The notes beneath the pieces are model-generated. The model was not told the origin of the DNA and did not search any database. It was given only the letters and a program-made list of their open reading frames with translations. Shown piece after piece: positions 53,504 through 63,014 of a stretch of 64,000 nt of DNA. This stretch comes from Marivita hallyeonensis (GTDB taxonomy: Bacteria; Pseudomonadota; Alphaproteobacteria; Rhodobacterales; Rhodobacteraceae), in assembly GCF_900129875.1 (NCBI RefSeq), contig NZ_FQXC01000004.1:613771-677770 (forward strand), written 5' to 3'. Position numbers and translations under genes: made by a program. Each line of letters starts with the position of its first letter. Within the stretch, counting starts at the first letter, position 1.

Positions 53504-56191
53504 TCATTGCGCGGCCATCGCCAGACGATAGGGCAGCACCACGCGGAAGGTCGTGCCGGATTTTGTCGGAATGAAGTCTACCGATCCACCCAAACGCGTC
53601 ATCACCTGCCGACAGATCGCCAATCCCAGCCCGGCGCCCCCGGCTTTCTGATCGCTCACGCGCGCGAATTTTTCGAAGATCATGTCGGCAGCTTCCGCCG
53701 AAATGCCCGATCCGTTGTCCTGAAAGTCGATCACCACCCGGTCGGTTTCCTGCATCACCCGTATGACGAGCCTTGGCGCATCCGCATCACAGTATTTGCG
53801 GGCATTCGCGATCAGATTGATGAAAACCTGACTGAGCCGGTCGAGGTCCGTGAACAGCGAAATGTCCTCTTTCAGCGCGTCGCGCTGGATCTCAAGCTGC
53901 GCGCCATCCTCCCCGATTGCGGCCGAAGACACCGCACGATCGAGGGCGTCTTTCAACAAACCATCGCGCAGATTGAGGTTCACTTGCCCGTTCTCAATGA
54001 CACTTAGGTCAAGAAGATCATCCAGCAGACGCGTCAGGCGTTGCGCCTCATCATGGATGATCGAGGCATAGCGCGACTGGTCCTCGGGACCCATCTCATC
54101 GGTGTCCCGCAGGATCTCGGAAAACGCTCGGATCGACGTCATCGGCGTGCGCAGTTCGTGGCTGATCTGGCTGAGGAAGGCGTCTTTCTGGATCGACAGA
54201 CGCGTCAGCTTCTGGTTGGCGTTGCGCAGCTCCAATGCGGTACGGCTCAATTCTTCGGATTTCTCTTTCAGCTCGGCCGAGTATTCCAGCATCTGTGCGG
54301 TTTCATCTGCCACCGCCATCAGATCTTCCACGGACACGGCCATCCCGCCGGTGATCTGACCCACCATCGCATGTGCCGTCGCGGCTCCTACCGAGCTCCC
54401 CAGTTCGCGTTCCAGCACCTCAAGAAAGTCCGGCGTCGGGTCAGGCAGATCCCCTCTGACCCCCTGCTTGCGGGCATGCGCCGAAAACAACGCCTGCGCT
54501 TCCGGCGCGCCCAGGATGCGCTGCGCCATGACCATCAGGTCTTCGGTCTGAGCAACGCCGCCCGACCAGCGACGCTTGCTGCCCGAATGTTCGAAGATGT
54601 TCACGAATTGCGCCGCCTGTAGCCGTTCGATGGGTGACGGGAAGGTGACCAGTGACACCGTCAGGAATGCGAGAACGTTAAAGGCGATACTCCAGAGAAC
54701 CGAATGCATCAGCGGGTCGAGCCCTTCGATCCCGAAAAGCGCATACGGGCGCAGCCATGCCAAGCCGAACAGCCCGTTTTCCACAACCGATACCGGCAGA
54801 ACGGTGCCAACGCCAAAGCTTGGCAAGTAAAGGGTGTAAAGCCACGTGCCGAACCCTGCTGTGAGGCCCGCAAAAGCGCCCAGCCACGTGGCCCCGCGCC
54901 AGAACATACCCCCAAGCATCGCGGGCAGCACTTGGGCCAGACCGCAAAAGGCCACAAGGCCAATGGTGGCCAATGCCTCCCCGCCGCTCGACATGCGGTA
55001 GTAGAGGTACCCCAACATGACCACAGCCACGATTGATATTCGCCGCGCCATCAGGACCGCATTGCGCACATCCCCGGATACGCTTGCCCCGGTCGAAGAC
55101 ACGCGCAGCCAGATCGGCATGACGATATGGTTCGACACCATTGTGGATAGCGCAATCGCCGCGACGATGACCATGGAGGTGGCCGAACTGAACCCACCAA
55201 GGAATGACAGCATTGCCAACCCGTTTTCCCCCAGTGCCAGTGGGATGGTGAGGACAAAAAGGTCCGGGTTCGATCCGTCCGGCATCAAATCGAGGCCGAC
55301 CACGGCGATGGGCACCACGAAAAGGCTCATCAGGCCGAGGTAGAGCGGGAATGCCCAACTGGCGGTGCGCAGATGGCTTTCGTCGTCATTCTCGACCACG
55401 AGCACCTGAAACGTGCGCGGCAAACACAGGAACGCCGCCGCCGAGAGGAAAATCAGCCCCGCCCAACGGCTGCGATCGGTCTGCCACTGTCCGAACTCGG
55501 ACGCATCAATGCGTGACAGCGCCTCGGACACTCCGCCGGAGACCCCCCAGACGACGAAGATCCCCACCGACAGCAGCGCCACCAGCTTCACCACCGCCTC
55601 GACCGCAATGGCCATGACGACTCCGTCGTGCCGCTCTTTCGCGTCGAGATTTCGTGTCCCGAAGAGAACCGTGAACAGGGCCAAGCCCAACGAGAGCCAA
55701 AGCGCGAAGCTTTCCAATCTCTCCGGCGTACGGTCATGCGCTTCGGCGGCGAAGACCGAAAAGGACAGTGTCACCGACTGAAGCTGGAGCGCGATGTAGG
55801 GGGTCGTGCCGATCACTGCGAGGATGGTGACACCCGCTGCCAGCAAACTTGATTTACCGTAGCGTGAAGAGATCAGGTCAGCGATGGATGTGATCTTTTG
55901 CGTCCGACCGATGCGGATCAGTTTGCGCAACAGCCACCACCAGCTGACCATGACCAAGGTCGGTCCAAGGTAGATGGTGAGATACTCGAACCCGTTGCGC
56001 GCTGCGCTCCCGACCGCGCCGTAGAACGTCCAGGCCGTGCAGTAGATCGACAGAGATAGCGTGTAGATCAACGGCGACCGCAGCCACGCCTTGTGACCCT
56101 GAAGCGCGATCCGGTCGGCCGCGAACGCGACCGCGAACAGGAACAGCACGTAGGCGCCACAGACGGCGACAAGGATGTTGAGCGTGGTCAT
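53504..56191 (-). CDS. Transporter-domain histidine kinase (SSS-STAC-HisKA-HATPase)
   Basis: Sensor kinase of 895 residues related to CbrA/CrbS. Residues 1-520 form a sodium/solute-symporter domain with about 13 helices. Residues 585-645 are a STAC-type linker (ERELGSSVGAATAHAMVG...ADETAQMLEYSAEL). A coiled segment leads to HisKA with His678 in SQISHELRTPM. The ATPase domain has N792/N796, DNGSGIS and GGAGLGLAICRQV. There is no PAS and no attached receiver domain. It overlaps a small membrane-protein gene by four bases, downstream of a receiver-only regulator. The sensed solute is unknown; relatives sense acetate or histidine. Confidence 0.88.
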   Translation of the reverse strand: MTTLNILVAVCGAYVLFLFAVAFAADRIALQGHKAWLRSPLIYTLSLSIYCTAWTFYGAVGSAARNGFEYLTIYLGPTLVMVSWWWLLRKLIRIGRTQKITSIADLISSRYGKSSLLAAGVTILAVIGTTPYIALQLQSVTLSFSVFAAEAHDRTPERLESFALWLSLGLALFTVLFGTRNLDAKERHDGVVMAIAVEAVVKLVALLSVGIFVVWGVSGGVSEALSRIDASEFGQWQTDRSRWAGLIFLSAAAFLCLPRTFQVLVVENDDESHLRTASWAFPLYLGLMSLFVVPIAVVGLDLMPDGSNPDLFVLTIPLALGENGLAMLSFLGGFSSATSMVIVAAIALSTMVSNHIVMPIWLRVSSTGASVSGDVRNAVLMARRISIVAVVMLGYLYYRMSSGGEALATIGLVAFCGLAQVLPAMLGGMFWRGATWLGAFAGLTAGFGTWLYTLYLPSFGVGTVLPVSVVENGLFGLAWLRPYALFGIEGLDPLMHSVLWSIAFNVLAFLTVSLVTFPSPIERLQAAQFVNIFEHSGSKRRWSGGVAQTEDLMVMAQRILGAPEAQALFSAHARKQGVRGDLPDPTPDFLEVLERELGSSVGAATAHAMVGQITGGMAVSVEDLMAVADETAQMLEYSAELKEKSEELSRTALELRNANQKLTRLSIQKDAFLSQISHELRTPMTSIRAFSEILRDTDEMGPEDQSRYASIIHDEAQRLTRLLDDLLDLSVIENGQVNLNLRDGLLKDALDRAVSSAAIGEDGAQLEIQRDALKEDISLFTDLDRLSQVFINLIANARKYCDADAPRLVIRVMQETDRVVIDFQDNGSGISAEAADMIFEKFARVSDQKAGGAGLGLAICRQVMTRLGGSVDFIPTKSGTTFRVVLPYRLAMAAQ

Positions 56192-56469
56192 GGGTCTGAC
56201 CCCGGATCATCCTCCATCCGGCTGCCCAAGGCGCGGGACAGTCCGAAGGTGAGAACGATCACGCCGGCCCAGACCGCGAAAATGTAGATCAAGGCAGCCG
56301 CGCTGCTCACCCTCGCGTCGCCGGATTGCGGCCAGATCAGCGGTAGGAGCCACAATAAGAGTGCAAGGATCGGCGCAAGGCGCGCGGCGTCCATGAGCCG
56401 GCGCTGCCGGTAGGTGCGTTTCTCATGAAATACCGGCGACGGTTTGGGCCTGTCCGCCGGTTCGCTCAT
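56188..56469 (-). CDS. Small two-helix membrane protein in the kinase operon
   Basis: 93-residue protein with a charged N-terminus (30 residues) and hydrophobic segments near 31-46 and 58-78. I do not recognise a family. The ATGA overlap with the upstream regulator and the four-base overlap with the kinase show tight coupling. Small proteins at this position next to symporters or symporter-domain kinases are often accessory subunits, so it may bind the kinase membrane domain (inference). Confidence 0.7.
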   Translation of the reverse strand: MSEPADRPKPSPVFHEKRTYRQRRLMDAARLAPILALLLWLLPLIWPQSGDARVSSAAALIYIFAVWAGVIVLTFGLSRALGSRMEDDPGSDP

Positions 56470-56834
56470 TTCGACGCCAGTGTTCTCACGGTCTCCAACA
56501 CGTCGGCGTTGGAAAAGGGCTTGGTCATGAACGCATCGCAACCGGCGCGTTCGGCAATCTCGCGGTCCTTACTCTGACCACGGGCGGTGAGCATCAGGAC
56601 CGGCAAGTCGGAATTGGCCGGATCGCCCCGCAATTCGCGCAGGATGTCATACCCGCTCTTGCCCGGCAGCATAACATCGAGGATGAGCACATCCGGTTGA
56701 CGTTCGCGCACGATATCGACAGCGTCCGCGCCATTGGAATGGGTTTTCACCGTCCAACCATCGCGCGACAGAATAAAGCTAATCGCTTCAATGATATTCG
56801 GTTCATCTTCGATCAACAGAACCTGTTTCGACAT
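56466..56834 (-). CDS. Single-domain response regulator
   Basis: Receiver domain alone, 122 residues: acidic pocket ED (9-10), phosphoacceptor Asp53 in LILDVMLPGKSG, Thr83 in MLTARG and Lys105 in MTKPF. No output domain follows; the stop comes right after helix 5. It is first in an operon with the small membrane protein and the transporter-domain kinase. It may pass the phosphate to another protein or act by protein contact. The start at 56834 fits the conserved N-terminus MSKQVLLIEDE. Confidence 0.88.
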   Translation of the reverse strand: MSKQVLLIEDEPNIIEAISFILSRDGWTVKTHSNGADAVDIVRERQPDVLILDVMLPGKSGYDILRELRGDPANSDLPVLMLTARGQSKDREIAERAGCDAFMTKPFSNADVLETVRTLASK

Positions 56835-56941
56835 GCGTCCCCTCCCGCGGCCCCCCGCATGGCCTTTTTGAACTGACGCCAATTCAGGCCAATACTCGCA
56901 CTTTAATACGTTTTATGTGCAGACTGTCAAAACTTCCGGGA

Positions 56942-58243
56942 TCACCTTGCGACCAAGATCGAAGGCTCCCGCCGAGCCTTGCACTCTGATTGCGGACAGA
57001 TGCGGCAGCTCAGGCCAACCTGCATCACTGGTTCGGACGTTTCGTGCTTGGCTTCCGGAACGATCAGCATATGGCTTTCGAACAGGGTGTCCCGCCCGAG
57101 TTTCGGCGCTTCGGAAGGCTGCGCGATTGCGATGACCAGATGGTGGGCCGAGGCACGGGTCGATTGCTCAACCCGTTCGGCGTGGATCATCATGGGGCGC
57201 GCCAGCGCCTTGTAGAGAGGCCAAAGCGCGCACCCTGCCCCAAGCCGGGGCAACGGAAATTCCGGCAGTGGTTTGCGGAAGGTGGTGACGCCAGATCCAT
57301 CGCAAATCGCCAGGCCCACCGGTTGTTTCAGGATGCCTGTCGGCAACTGCGCAAGCCGACGCATCGCGCTGGCGACATCCGCATGGGCCGCATCTGCCAA
57401 AGCTAGCGGATCGCTTCCAGACTTGGCGACCACCCGTGCGCACAGATCAAGGGGCATGCGCAAAGCGTCTTCGCGGTACCGATCCAGGGCACGCAACAAC
57501 AACCACTGCGCGGCATGGGACAGGCCGTCCGACAATTCGCCCAGCACAGCATCGACCGACGCATGCGGGTTCTCAAGTTGGGGGATGTGAAACCCGAGCT
57601 TCTGGAACACACGGTCCATCTCGTCTTGCGGAGCACTGTTGGTGGGTGCTTCGGATTCTGCCTCTTCGAGATATCGCACGAGGCTTCGGCTGGTTTCGGC
57701 AAGCCGCGCGCTGTCTTCGTAGATGTTGCGGTTGAACCGGCGCTGCCATTCGGGTTCGATGTCACCCGGTTCTGCCAGAATAGAGGACGCCGACCGGATC
57801 GCTGTGACGGTGCTCAGCATCTCGTGCAGCGACGCTGCGAGATGGGGATCATGGGTCAGTCGGTCAGTCAGCGCTTCGACGCTTTGCTGCAACGTTTCCA
57901 CCCTGCGCTGGTATTCGGCCAGCAAAGCTGCCCAGCCCGGGAAACGTCCGGCAAACTCTTCAACACGCGCGAGCTCGGCCTCTGGAAGATCCGTATTGGT
58001 CGCGGCTTCCCGCAGGTTGGTCAGAAGCGCCGTTTCCGCACCCTCGGTCAGGGAGGTCGGTTCGACGTCAAGCGCATGAGCGATATCGACCAGCAGTTTC
58101 CCGCCGATTCTACGCCGGTTGTGTTCAATCAGGTTGAGGTACGAGGGTGAGATATCGGCCCGCTGGGCCAGCTCGGATTGCTTGATCCCCGCCATGATCC
58201 GCCGTTCGCGAATTCGGCTGCCTGTCAAAGTGTCGCGGGCCAA
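56942..58243 (-). CDS. ScfR-family XRE transcriptional regulator (short-chain acyl-CoA type)
   Basis: Regulator of about 433 residues. The N-terminal helix-turn-helix reads LTGSRIRERRIMAGIKQSELA then SPSYLNLIEHNRRRIGGKLL, typical of the RamB/PccR group. A long helical middle is followed by a C-terminal sensory region ending in a Cys cluster (CRICPQSEC). PccR-type members control short-chain fatty-acid metabolism in response to acyl-CoA. The start is taken as TTG 58243 (ARDTLTGSR follows); the frame is open upstream to 58399 but without conserved sequence. It is divergent from a LIV-type ABC operon ending at acs. Confidence 0.8.
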   Translation of the reverse strand: MARDTLTGSRIRERRIMAGIKQSELAQRADISPSYLNLIEHNRRRIGGKLLVDIAHALDVEPTSLTEGAETALLTNLREAATNTDLPEAELARVEEFAGRFPGWAALLAEYQRRVETLQQSVEALTDRLTHDPHLAASLHEMLSTVTAIRSASSILAEPGDIEPEWQRRFNRNIYEDSARLAETSRSLVRYLEEAESEAPTNSAPQDEMDRVFQKLGFHIPQLENPHASVDAVLGELSDGLSHAAQWLLLRALDRYREDALRMPLDLCARVVAKSGSDPLALADAAHADVASAMRRLAQLPTGILKQPVGLAICDGSGVTTFRKPLPEFPLPRLGAGCALWPLYKALARPMMIHAERVEQSTRASAHHLVIAIAQPSEAPKLGRDTLFESHMLIVPEAKHETSEPVMQVGLSCRICPQSECKARREPSILVAR

Positions 58244-58270
58244 TGCGGAATCCCATGATGAATCAATCGG

Positions 58271-58314
58271 TTTCTGCGCTGCGGCTAAAACTTTTTTACA
58301 TATTTCTGCGCTGC
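58271..58314. promoter_or_regulatory. Direct repeats between the ScfR-type gene and the ABC operon
   Basis: TTTCTGCGCTGC occurs exactly twice, at 58271-58282 and 58303-58314, 32 bases apart (about three helical turns). They lie 28-71 bases before the assigned start of the ScfR-type gene and about 150-190 before the ABC operon start. This is the arrangement expected for a regulator site acting on either divergent promoter. The binding protein is unproven. Confidence 0.45.
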
Positions 58315-58395
58315 ACTGTTCATTTATTGACAGAAAAATCGTTTTGAGCAAAGCGCTTATTGATATGTTTTCACTGCATATCCGATACTCACCCT

Positions 58396-58407
58396 GCACA
58401 TATGTGC
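58396..58407. promoter_or_regulatory. 12-bp perfect palindrome before the ABC operon
   Basis: GCACATATGTGC is a perfect inverted repeat 55 bases before the ATG of the binding-protein gene. It could be an operator near the promoter of the ABC operon. It does not match the direct repeats, so a second regulator may be involved. Confidence 0.35.
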
Positions 58408-58462
58408 GGTGTTGGCGGTCAGAGGAACCCCGCCAGACCCTTTAAGACATTGGGAGGATTAT

Positions 58463-59809
58463 ATGTCCAAAGGCAACCTGACACGTCGCGGCGTGCTCAA
58501 GACAGGTGCAGTTGCAGGGGCGGGTCTTGCTCTGCCGACGTACCTGTCCGCAGCGGGCCACGAAGGCTTCACAAACGCACCAACAGGATCGACCGTCACG
58601 CTGGGTTTCAACGTACCCCAGTCCGGCCCCTACGCGGACGAGGGCGCAGACGAACTGCGCGCCTACGAACTGGCCGTTGAGCACCTGAACGGTGAAGGCG
58701 ACGGCGGTATGCTCAACACCTTCTCGTCGAAGGCACTTCAGGGCAACGGTATCCTCGGCAAGAAAGTCGAGTACGTCACAGGCGACACGCAGACCAAATC
58801 GGACGCGGCGCGCGCATCGGCGAAGTCGATGATCGAAAAAGACGGCGCCATCATGATCACCGGCGGTTCGTCCTCGGGCGTGGCCGTGGCCGTGCAGGCG
58901 CTTTGCCAAGAGGCCGGCGTCATCTTCATGGCGGGTCTGACCCACTCCAACGACACCACGGGTAAAGACAAGAAAGCCAATGGTTTCCGTCACTTCTTCA
59001 ACTCGTACATGTCCGGTGCGGCTCTCGCGCCCGTGCTTGCTGCGAACTACGGCACAGACCGTAAGGCGTACCACCTGACAGCTGACTACAACTGGGGTTA
59101 CACCACAGAAGAGGCGGTCCGCTCCTCGACCGAAGCGATGGGTTGGGAAACAGTCGGCACCGTTCTGACGCCGCTGACGCAGACCGACTTCTCGTCCTAC
59201 ATCACGCCGGTTCTGCAGTCAGATGCAGACGTTCTGGTTCTGAACCACTACGGCGGCAACATGGTCAACTCGCTGACCAACGCGGTGCAGTTCGGCCTTC
59301 GTGACCGTCAGGTCAACGGCAAGAACTTCGAAATCGTTGTTCCGCTGTACTCCCGCCTGATGGCGAAGGGTGCGGGCGCCAACGTGAAGGGCATCTTCGG
59401 CTCCACCAACTGGCACTGGTCGCTGCAGGACGAAGGCTCCAAGGCATTCGTTCAGTCCTTCGGCACCAAGTACGGCTTCCCGCCGTCTCAGGCTGCGCAC
59501 ACCTGCTACGTGCAGGCTCTGCTTTACGCGGATGCGGTCGAGCGTGCCGGCTCCTTCGCACCGTGCGCGGTTGTCGAAGCGCTCGAAGGCTTCGAATTCG
59601 ACGGTATGGGCAACGGCCCGACACTCTACCGCGCCGAAGATCACCAGTGCTTCAAAGACGTTCTGGTCGTGAAGGGTAAGGAAAACCCGTCCTCCGAATT
59701 CGACCTTCTCGAGATCGTCGAAGTCACACCGGTGGAACAGGTCACCTACGAGCCGGATCACCCGCAATTCGCGGGCGGTGCTCTGGGCTCCTGCAACAAC
59801 GGCGCATAA
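58463..59809 (+). CDS. LIV-type ABC transporter substrate-binding protein
   Basis: Periplasmic binding protein of 448 residues with a twin-arginine-type leader (LTRRGVLKTGAVAGAGLALP). The mature part is of the branched-chain amino acid/urea/amide receptor type: TLGFNVPQSGPYADEG, VEYVTGDTQTKSDAA and MITGGSSSGVAVAVQAL. The ATG at 58463 follows GGGAGGA. It is first in a five-gene ABC set followed by acetyl-CoA synthetase. A short-chain acid or amide is as likely a ligand as an amino acid, given that context. A hairpin follows the gene. Confidence 0.85.
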   Translation: MSKGNLTRRGVLKTGAVAGAGLALPTYLSAAGHEGFTNAPTGSTVTLGFNVPQSGPYADEGADELRAYELAVEHLNGEGDGGMLNTFSSKALQGNGILGKKVEYVTGDTQTKSDAARASAKSMIEKDGAIMITGGSSSGVAVAVQALCQEAGVIFMAGLTHSNDTTGKDKKANGFRHFFNSYMSGAALAPVLAANYGTDRKAYHLTADYNWGYTTEEAVRSSTEAMGWETVGTVLTPLTQTDFSSYITPVLQSDADVLVLNHYGGNMVNSLTNAVQFGLRDRQVNGKNFEIVVPLYSRLMAKGAGANVKGIFGSTNWHWSLQDEGSKAFVQSFGTKYGFPPSQAAHTCYVQALLYADAVERAGSFAPCAVVEALEGFEFDGMGNGPTLYRAEDHQCFKDVLVVKGKENPSSEFDLLEIVEVTPVEQVTYEPDHPQFAGGALGSCNNGA

Positions 59810-59823
59810 GCCGCTGCGCTTCG

Positions 59824-59845
59824 GGGTGGGCCAACGGGCCCACCC
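59824..59845 (+). promoter_or_regulatory. Intercistronic hairpin after the LIV-type binding-protein gene
   Basis: GGGTGGGCC (59824-59832) and GGCCCACCC (59837-59845) form a perfect 9-bp stem with a 4-base loop, followed only by ATTTC. It lies 14 bases after the binding-protein stop and about 70 before the permease. It is probably an mRNA 3'-end stabiliser or weak attenuator. Confidence 0.6.
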
Positions 59846-59917
59846 ATTTCCTGCATCAGCCCGCAGAACTGCTGGGCTGTCTGCACTTCCACACTTCTGA
59901 CCGCAAAGGGTGGGGCA

Positions 59918-60949
59918 ATGGACGCCATAATTCTGCAAATTCTGAACGGGCTCGACAAAGGCTCGGCCTACGCGCTGATCGCGCTGGGTTTGACACTTAT
60001 CTTCGGCACGCTCGGCGTGGTGAACTTTGCGCACGGCGCTTTGTTCATGATCGGCGCGTTCTGCGCTGTGACACTGTCGCGCCTGCTGAGCCTCAGCCAC
60101 GAGGTGGCAATCCCGGGCCAAGTGGACTTCCTCGGCAATCCGGCCACACGGGATGTCCCATATGTGTATGATATCTTCGGAGAAGCTGCCGGAGCCGCGA
60201 TCATCGACTGGTCGGTGCCGCTGGCCATTCTGCTCGCCATCCCGGTGATGATCGCAGTCGGCGTCATCATGGAGCGCGGCCTCATCAAGCATTTCTACAA
60301 GCGCCCGCATGCCGACCAGATCCTTGTGACCTTCGGCCTCGCCATCGTGCTTCAGGAAATCATCAAGTACTACTACGGCGCGAACCCGATCCCGGCACCG
60401 GCCCCACAGGCGTTTGTCGGATCGTTCGATTTCGGTGCATTGATTGGCTTCGAACCGGGCACGATCATCTACCCGTACTGGCGCCTTGTTTATTTCGCCT
60501 TCGCGGTTGTGATCATCGGTGCCGTGTTCGCCTTCCTGCAGTTCACCACGTTTGGCATGGTCGTGCGGGCCGGAATGGCAGATCGCGAGACTGTCGGCCT
60601 TTTGGGTATCAACATTGACAAGCGCTTCACCATCATGTTCGGCCTCGCCGCAGCGGTCGCGGGTCTGGCTGGTGTGATGTACGCGCCGATCACCTCACCA
60701 AACTACCATATGGGCATGGACTTCCTTGTCCTGAGCTTCGTCGTGGTGGTTGTCGGCGGCATGGGATCACTCCCTGGCGCCGTGCTTGCAGGCTTCCTTC
60801 TGGGCATCCTCGAAAGCTTTGCGTCCATGCGCGAGGTTCTGGAGATCGTCCCGGGCCTGAACCAAATCATCATCTATCTCGTAGCCATTGTGATCCTTCT
60901 GACCCGCCCACGCGGTCTGATGGGACGCAAGGGCGTCATGGAGGACTAA
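59918..60949 (+). CDS. LIV-type ABC permease (LivH-like)
   Basis: Inner-membrane permease of 343 residues with about eight helices. Family marks are the N-terminal NGLDKGSAYALIALGLTLIF, GVVNFAHGALFMIGA near residue 35, and ADRETVGLLGINIDKRF, the ATPase-contact loop. The end has VVGGMGSLPGAVLAGFLLG. There is an unusual insertion of about 40 residues between helices 2 and 3 (FLGNPATRDVPYVYDIFG). It is followed after three bases by the LivM-like gene. Confidence 0.9.
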   Translation: MDAIILQILNGLDKGSAYALIALGLTLIFGTLGVVNFAHGALFMIGAFCAVTLSRLLSLSHEVAIPGQVDFLGNPATRDVPYVYDIFGEAAGAAIIDWSVPLAILLAIPVMIAVGVIMERGLIKHFYKRPHADQILVTFGLAIVLQEIIKYYYGANPIPAPAPQAFVGSFDFGALIGFEPGTIIYPYWRLVYFAFAVVIIGAVFAFLQFTTFGMVVRAGMADRETVGLLGINIDKRFTIMFGLAAAVAGLAGVMYAPITSPNYHMGMDFLVLSFVVVVVGGMGSLPGAVLAGFLLGILESFASMREVLEIVPGLNQIIIYLVAIVILLTRPRGLMGRKGVMED

Positions 60950-60952
60950 GCC

Positions 60953-62194
60953 ATGTTTGGACTCGACAAAAAAGACGGCTCGCTCCTTCTCATCGTGACG
61001 GCGCTCGTCATCTTCGCACCGTTCCTTCTCAATCCCTTCCCGGAAGGCTCTGCACTCGCGCAGTTCAACGCCGGGTATCCGGACCTCATGCAGCGCTTTG
61101 TCATCTTCGGGATCTTCGCCATCGGCTTCAACATCCTGTTCGGTCTGACAGGCTACCTGAGCTTCGGTCACGCCGCTTTCCTAGGTGTGGGATCCTACGC
61201 TGCGATGTGGATGTTCAAGCTTTTCGGCATGAACGTACTCCCAGCGCTGGCGCTTTCGATGATCATGTCCGCCCTGTTCGCCGTCGTCATCGGCTACGTG
61301 AGCCTGCGGCGGTCGGGGATCTACTTCTCGATCCTGACCTTGGCCTTTGCGATGATGTCATACGCGCTGGCCTATTCGGTCCTTGCCACCGATATGGACG
61401 GCCCGACGCAGCAGGGCCTCCTGCAAAAGGGCCTCACCGGTGGTGAAACCGGCCTCCAGCTGACGCTGCAGGACCCGCGCATACTTGGTGCGCAGACCAC
61501 GGCCGATGGGAACATCCCCGTTCCGACGCTCTTCGGGCTGGAAATGCGCAGCGCGACCGAACTCGTTCTAGGCGACTGGGTCTTTACCTTCAGTGCGGGC
61601 TACTACTTCAGCGCCGTTGTGATGCTGATTGCCTTCTACCTGTCCATTCGCATTTTCCGGTCCCCGTTCGGCATGGTCTTGCGGTCGATCAAATCGAACC
61701 AGCAACGTCTCACCTACACGGGGATGAACCCCCGTCCCTATATGCTTGCCGCCTTTGTGATCTCAGGCATGTATGCAGGTCTGGCAGGCGGATTGATGGC
61801 TGCGATGGACCCACTGGCCGGACCCGAACGGATGTTCTGGACCGCGTCCGGGGAAGTCGTGTTGATGACGATCCTTGGTGGCGTCGGAACCCTGATCGGG
61901 CCGGTTCTTGGAGCAGGTGCCATCAAGTACATGGAAAACATCATTTCCAAGATCAACTCCGATATCCTGCACAGCTGGTTCGCCTTCCTGCCCGACGGTC
62001 TGGAAGACTTCATTGTCGCGATCATCTACCCGTTCATCGGCAAGGGCTGGCATCTCACGCTTGGCATCATCTTCATGCTGGTCGTGATCTTTCTACCCGG
62101 CGGCCTGGTCCAGGGCGGTCAGAAACTCGCGGCGCTCTTCCGGCGGAAAAAGCAGGAAGACACCAAATCCGCAACCACCGAACCTGCAGAATAA
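60953..62194 (+). CDS. LIV-type ABC permease (LivM-like)
   Basis: Second permease, 413 residues, with [26 protein letters not shown] near residue 65, [20 protein letters not shown] as the ATPase-contact loop, and [20 protein letters not shown] near 305. The C-terminus after the last helix is short and Lys/Glu-rich. It pairs with the LivH-like protein. Confidence 0.9.
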   Translation: MFGLDKKDGSLLLIVTALVIFAPFLLNPFPEGSALAQFNAGYPDLMQRFVIFGIFAIGFNILFGLTGYLSFGHAAFLGVGSYAAMWMFKLFGMNVLPALALSMIMSALFAVVIGYVSLRRSGIYFSILTLAFAMMSYALAYSVLATDMDGPTQQGLLQKGLTGGETGLQLTLQDPRILGAQTTADGNIPVPTLFGLEMRSATELVLGDWVFTFSAGYYFSAVVMLIAFYLSIRIFRSPFGMVLRSIKSNQQRLTYTGMNPRPYMLAAFVISGMYAGLAGGLMAAMDPLAGPERMFWTASGEVVLMTILGGVGTLIGPVLGAGAIKYMENIISKINSDILHSWFAFLPDGLEDFIVAIIYPFIGKGWHLTLGIIFMLVVIFLPGGLVQGGQKLAALFRRKKQEDTKSATTEPAE

Positions 62195-62206
62195 GGAGAC
62201 GGGCAC

Positions 62207-62962
62207 ATGGGACTTCTTGAAGTCAAAGACGTCAACAAACGCTTCGGTGGCCTGCAGGCTCTGGGCAATGTGAACCTGAGCGTGGCGGAACAAACGGTCC
62301 ACGCGATCATCGGCCCCAACGGCGCGGGCAAGTCGACCTTGCTGAACTGTCTCGTCGGCAAACTGATCCCGGACACAGGGTCGGTGATGTTCGACGGGCA
62401 GTCGGTCCTGGGCCGCACCCCGTTCGAGATCAACCAGATGGGCATCAGCCGCGTGTTCCAGACGCCCGAGATCTTCGGCGATCTGACCGTCATGGAAAAC
62501 ATGCTGATACCCTGCTTTGCCAAGCGGGACGGGTCCTTTGCACTCCACGGCATTCGCTCTGTCGTCAGCGAGGGCGAGTTGCGCGATCAGGCCGAACAAA
62601 TGCTTGAAGACGTAAACATGCTCGACAAACGGAACATGCATTCCGCTTCGATGTCACGCGGCGACAAACGGCGCCTCGAAATGGCGATGTGTCTGGTGCA
62701 GAATCCCAAGCTTCTGTTGCTTGATGAACCGACCGCAGGGATGGCGCGCGCCGACACCAACAACACGATCGACCTGCTCAAGGAGATCAAGGAAAAGCGC
62801 AACATCACGATCGCCATCATCGAACACGACATGCACGTGGTATTCTCTCTGGCCGAACGGATCACCGTGCTGGCGCAAGGCACTCCTCTGGTCGAGGACA
62901 CGCCCGAAAACATCAAGGGCCATCCGAAAGTCAAGGAAGCCTATCTCGGCGAAGCCGCCTGA
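62207..62962 (+). CDS. LIV-type ABC ATPase (LivG-like)
   Basis: ATPase of 251 residues: Walker A GPNGAGKST near residue 38, a signature region SMSRGDKRRLEMAM in which Arg replaces the usual second Gly (SRGDKRR instead of SGGQ/SHGxxR), Walker B LLLLDEPTAGM, then the H-loop EHDMHVV. AAGGAG lies nine bases before the ATG. A small inverted repeat (GCCGGG 62976-62981 with CCCGGC 62988-62993) follows in the 52-base gap to the second ATPase. Confidence 0.9.
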   Translation: MGLLEVKDVNKRFGGLQALGNVNLSVAEQTVHAIIGPNGAGKSTLLNCLVGKLIPDTGSVMFDGQSVLGRTPFEINQMGISRVFQTPEIFGDLTVMENMLIPCFAKRDGSFALHGIRSVVSEGELRDQAEQMLEDVNMLDKRNMHSASMSRGDKRRLEMAMCLVQNPKLLLLDEPTAGMARADTNNTIDLLKEIKEKRNITIAIIEHDMHVVFSLAERITVLAQGTPLVEDTPENIKGHPKVKEAYLGEAA

Positions 62963-63014
62963 GCCATCAATGTAGGCCGGGCGTCCACCCGGCACCCGAC
63001 AAAGGGACGCAACC

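Noticed and set aside
58327..58332. TTGACA as a -35 element for the ABC operon
   Set aside because: No acceptable -10 hexamer lies 16-18 bases downstream; the nearest A/T-rich block is too far away.
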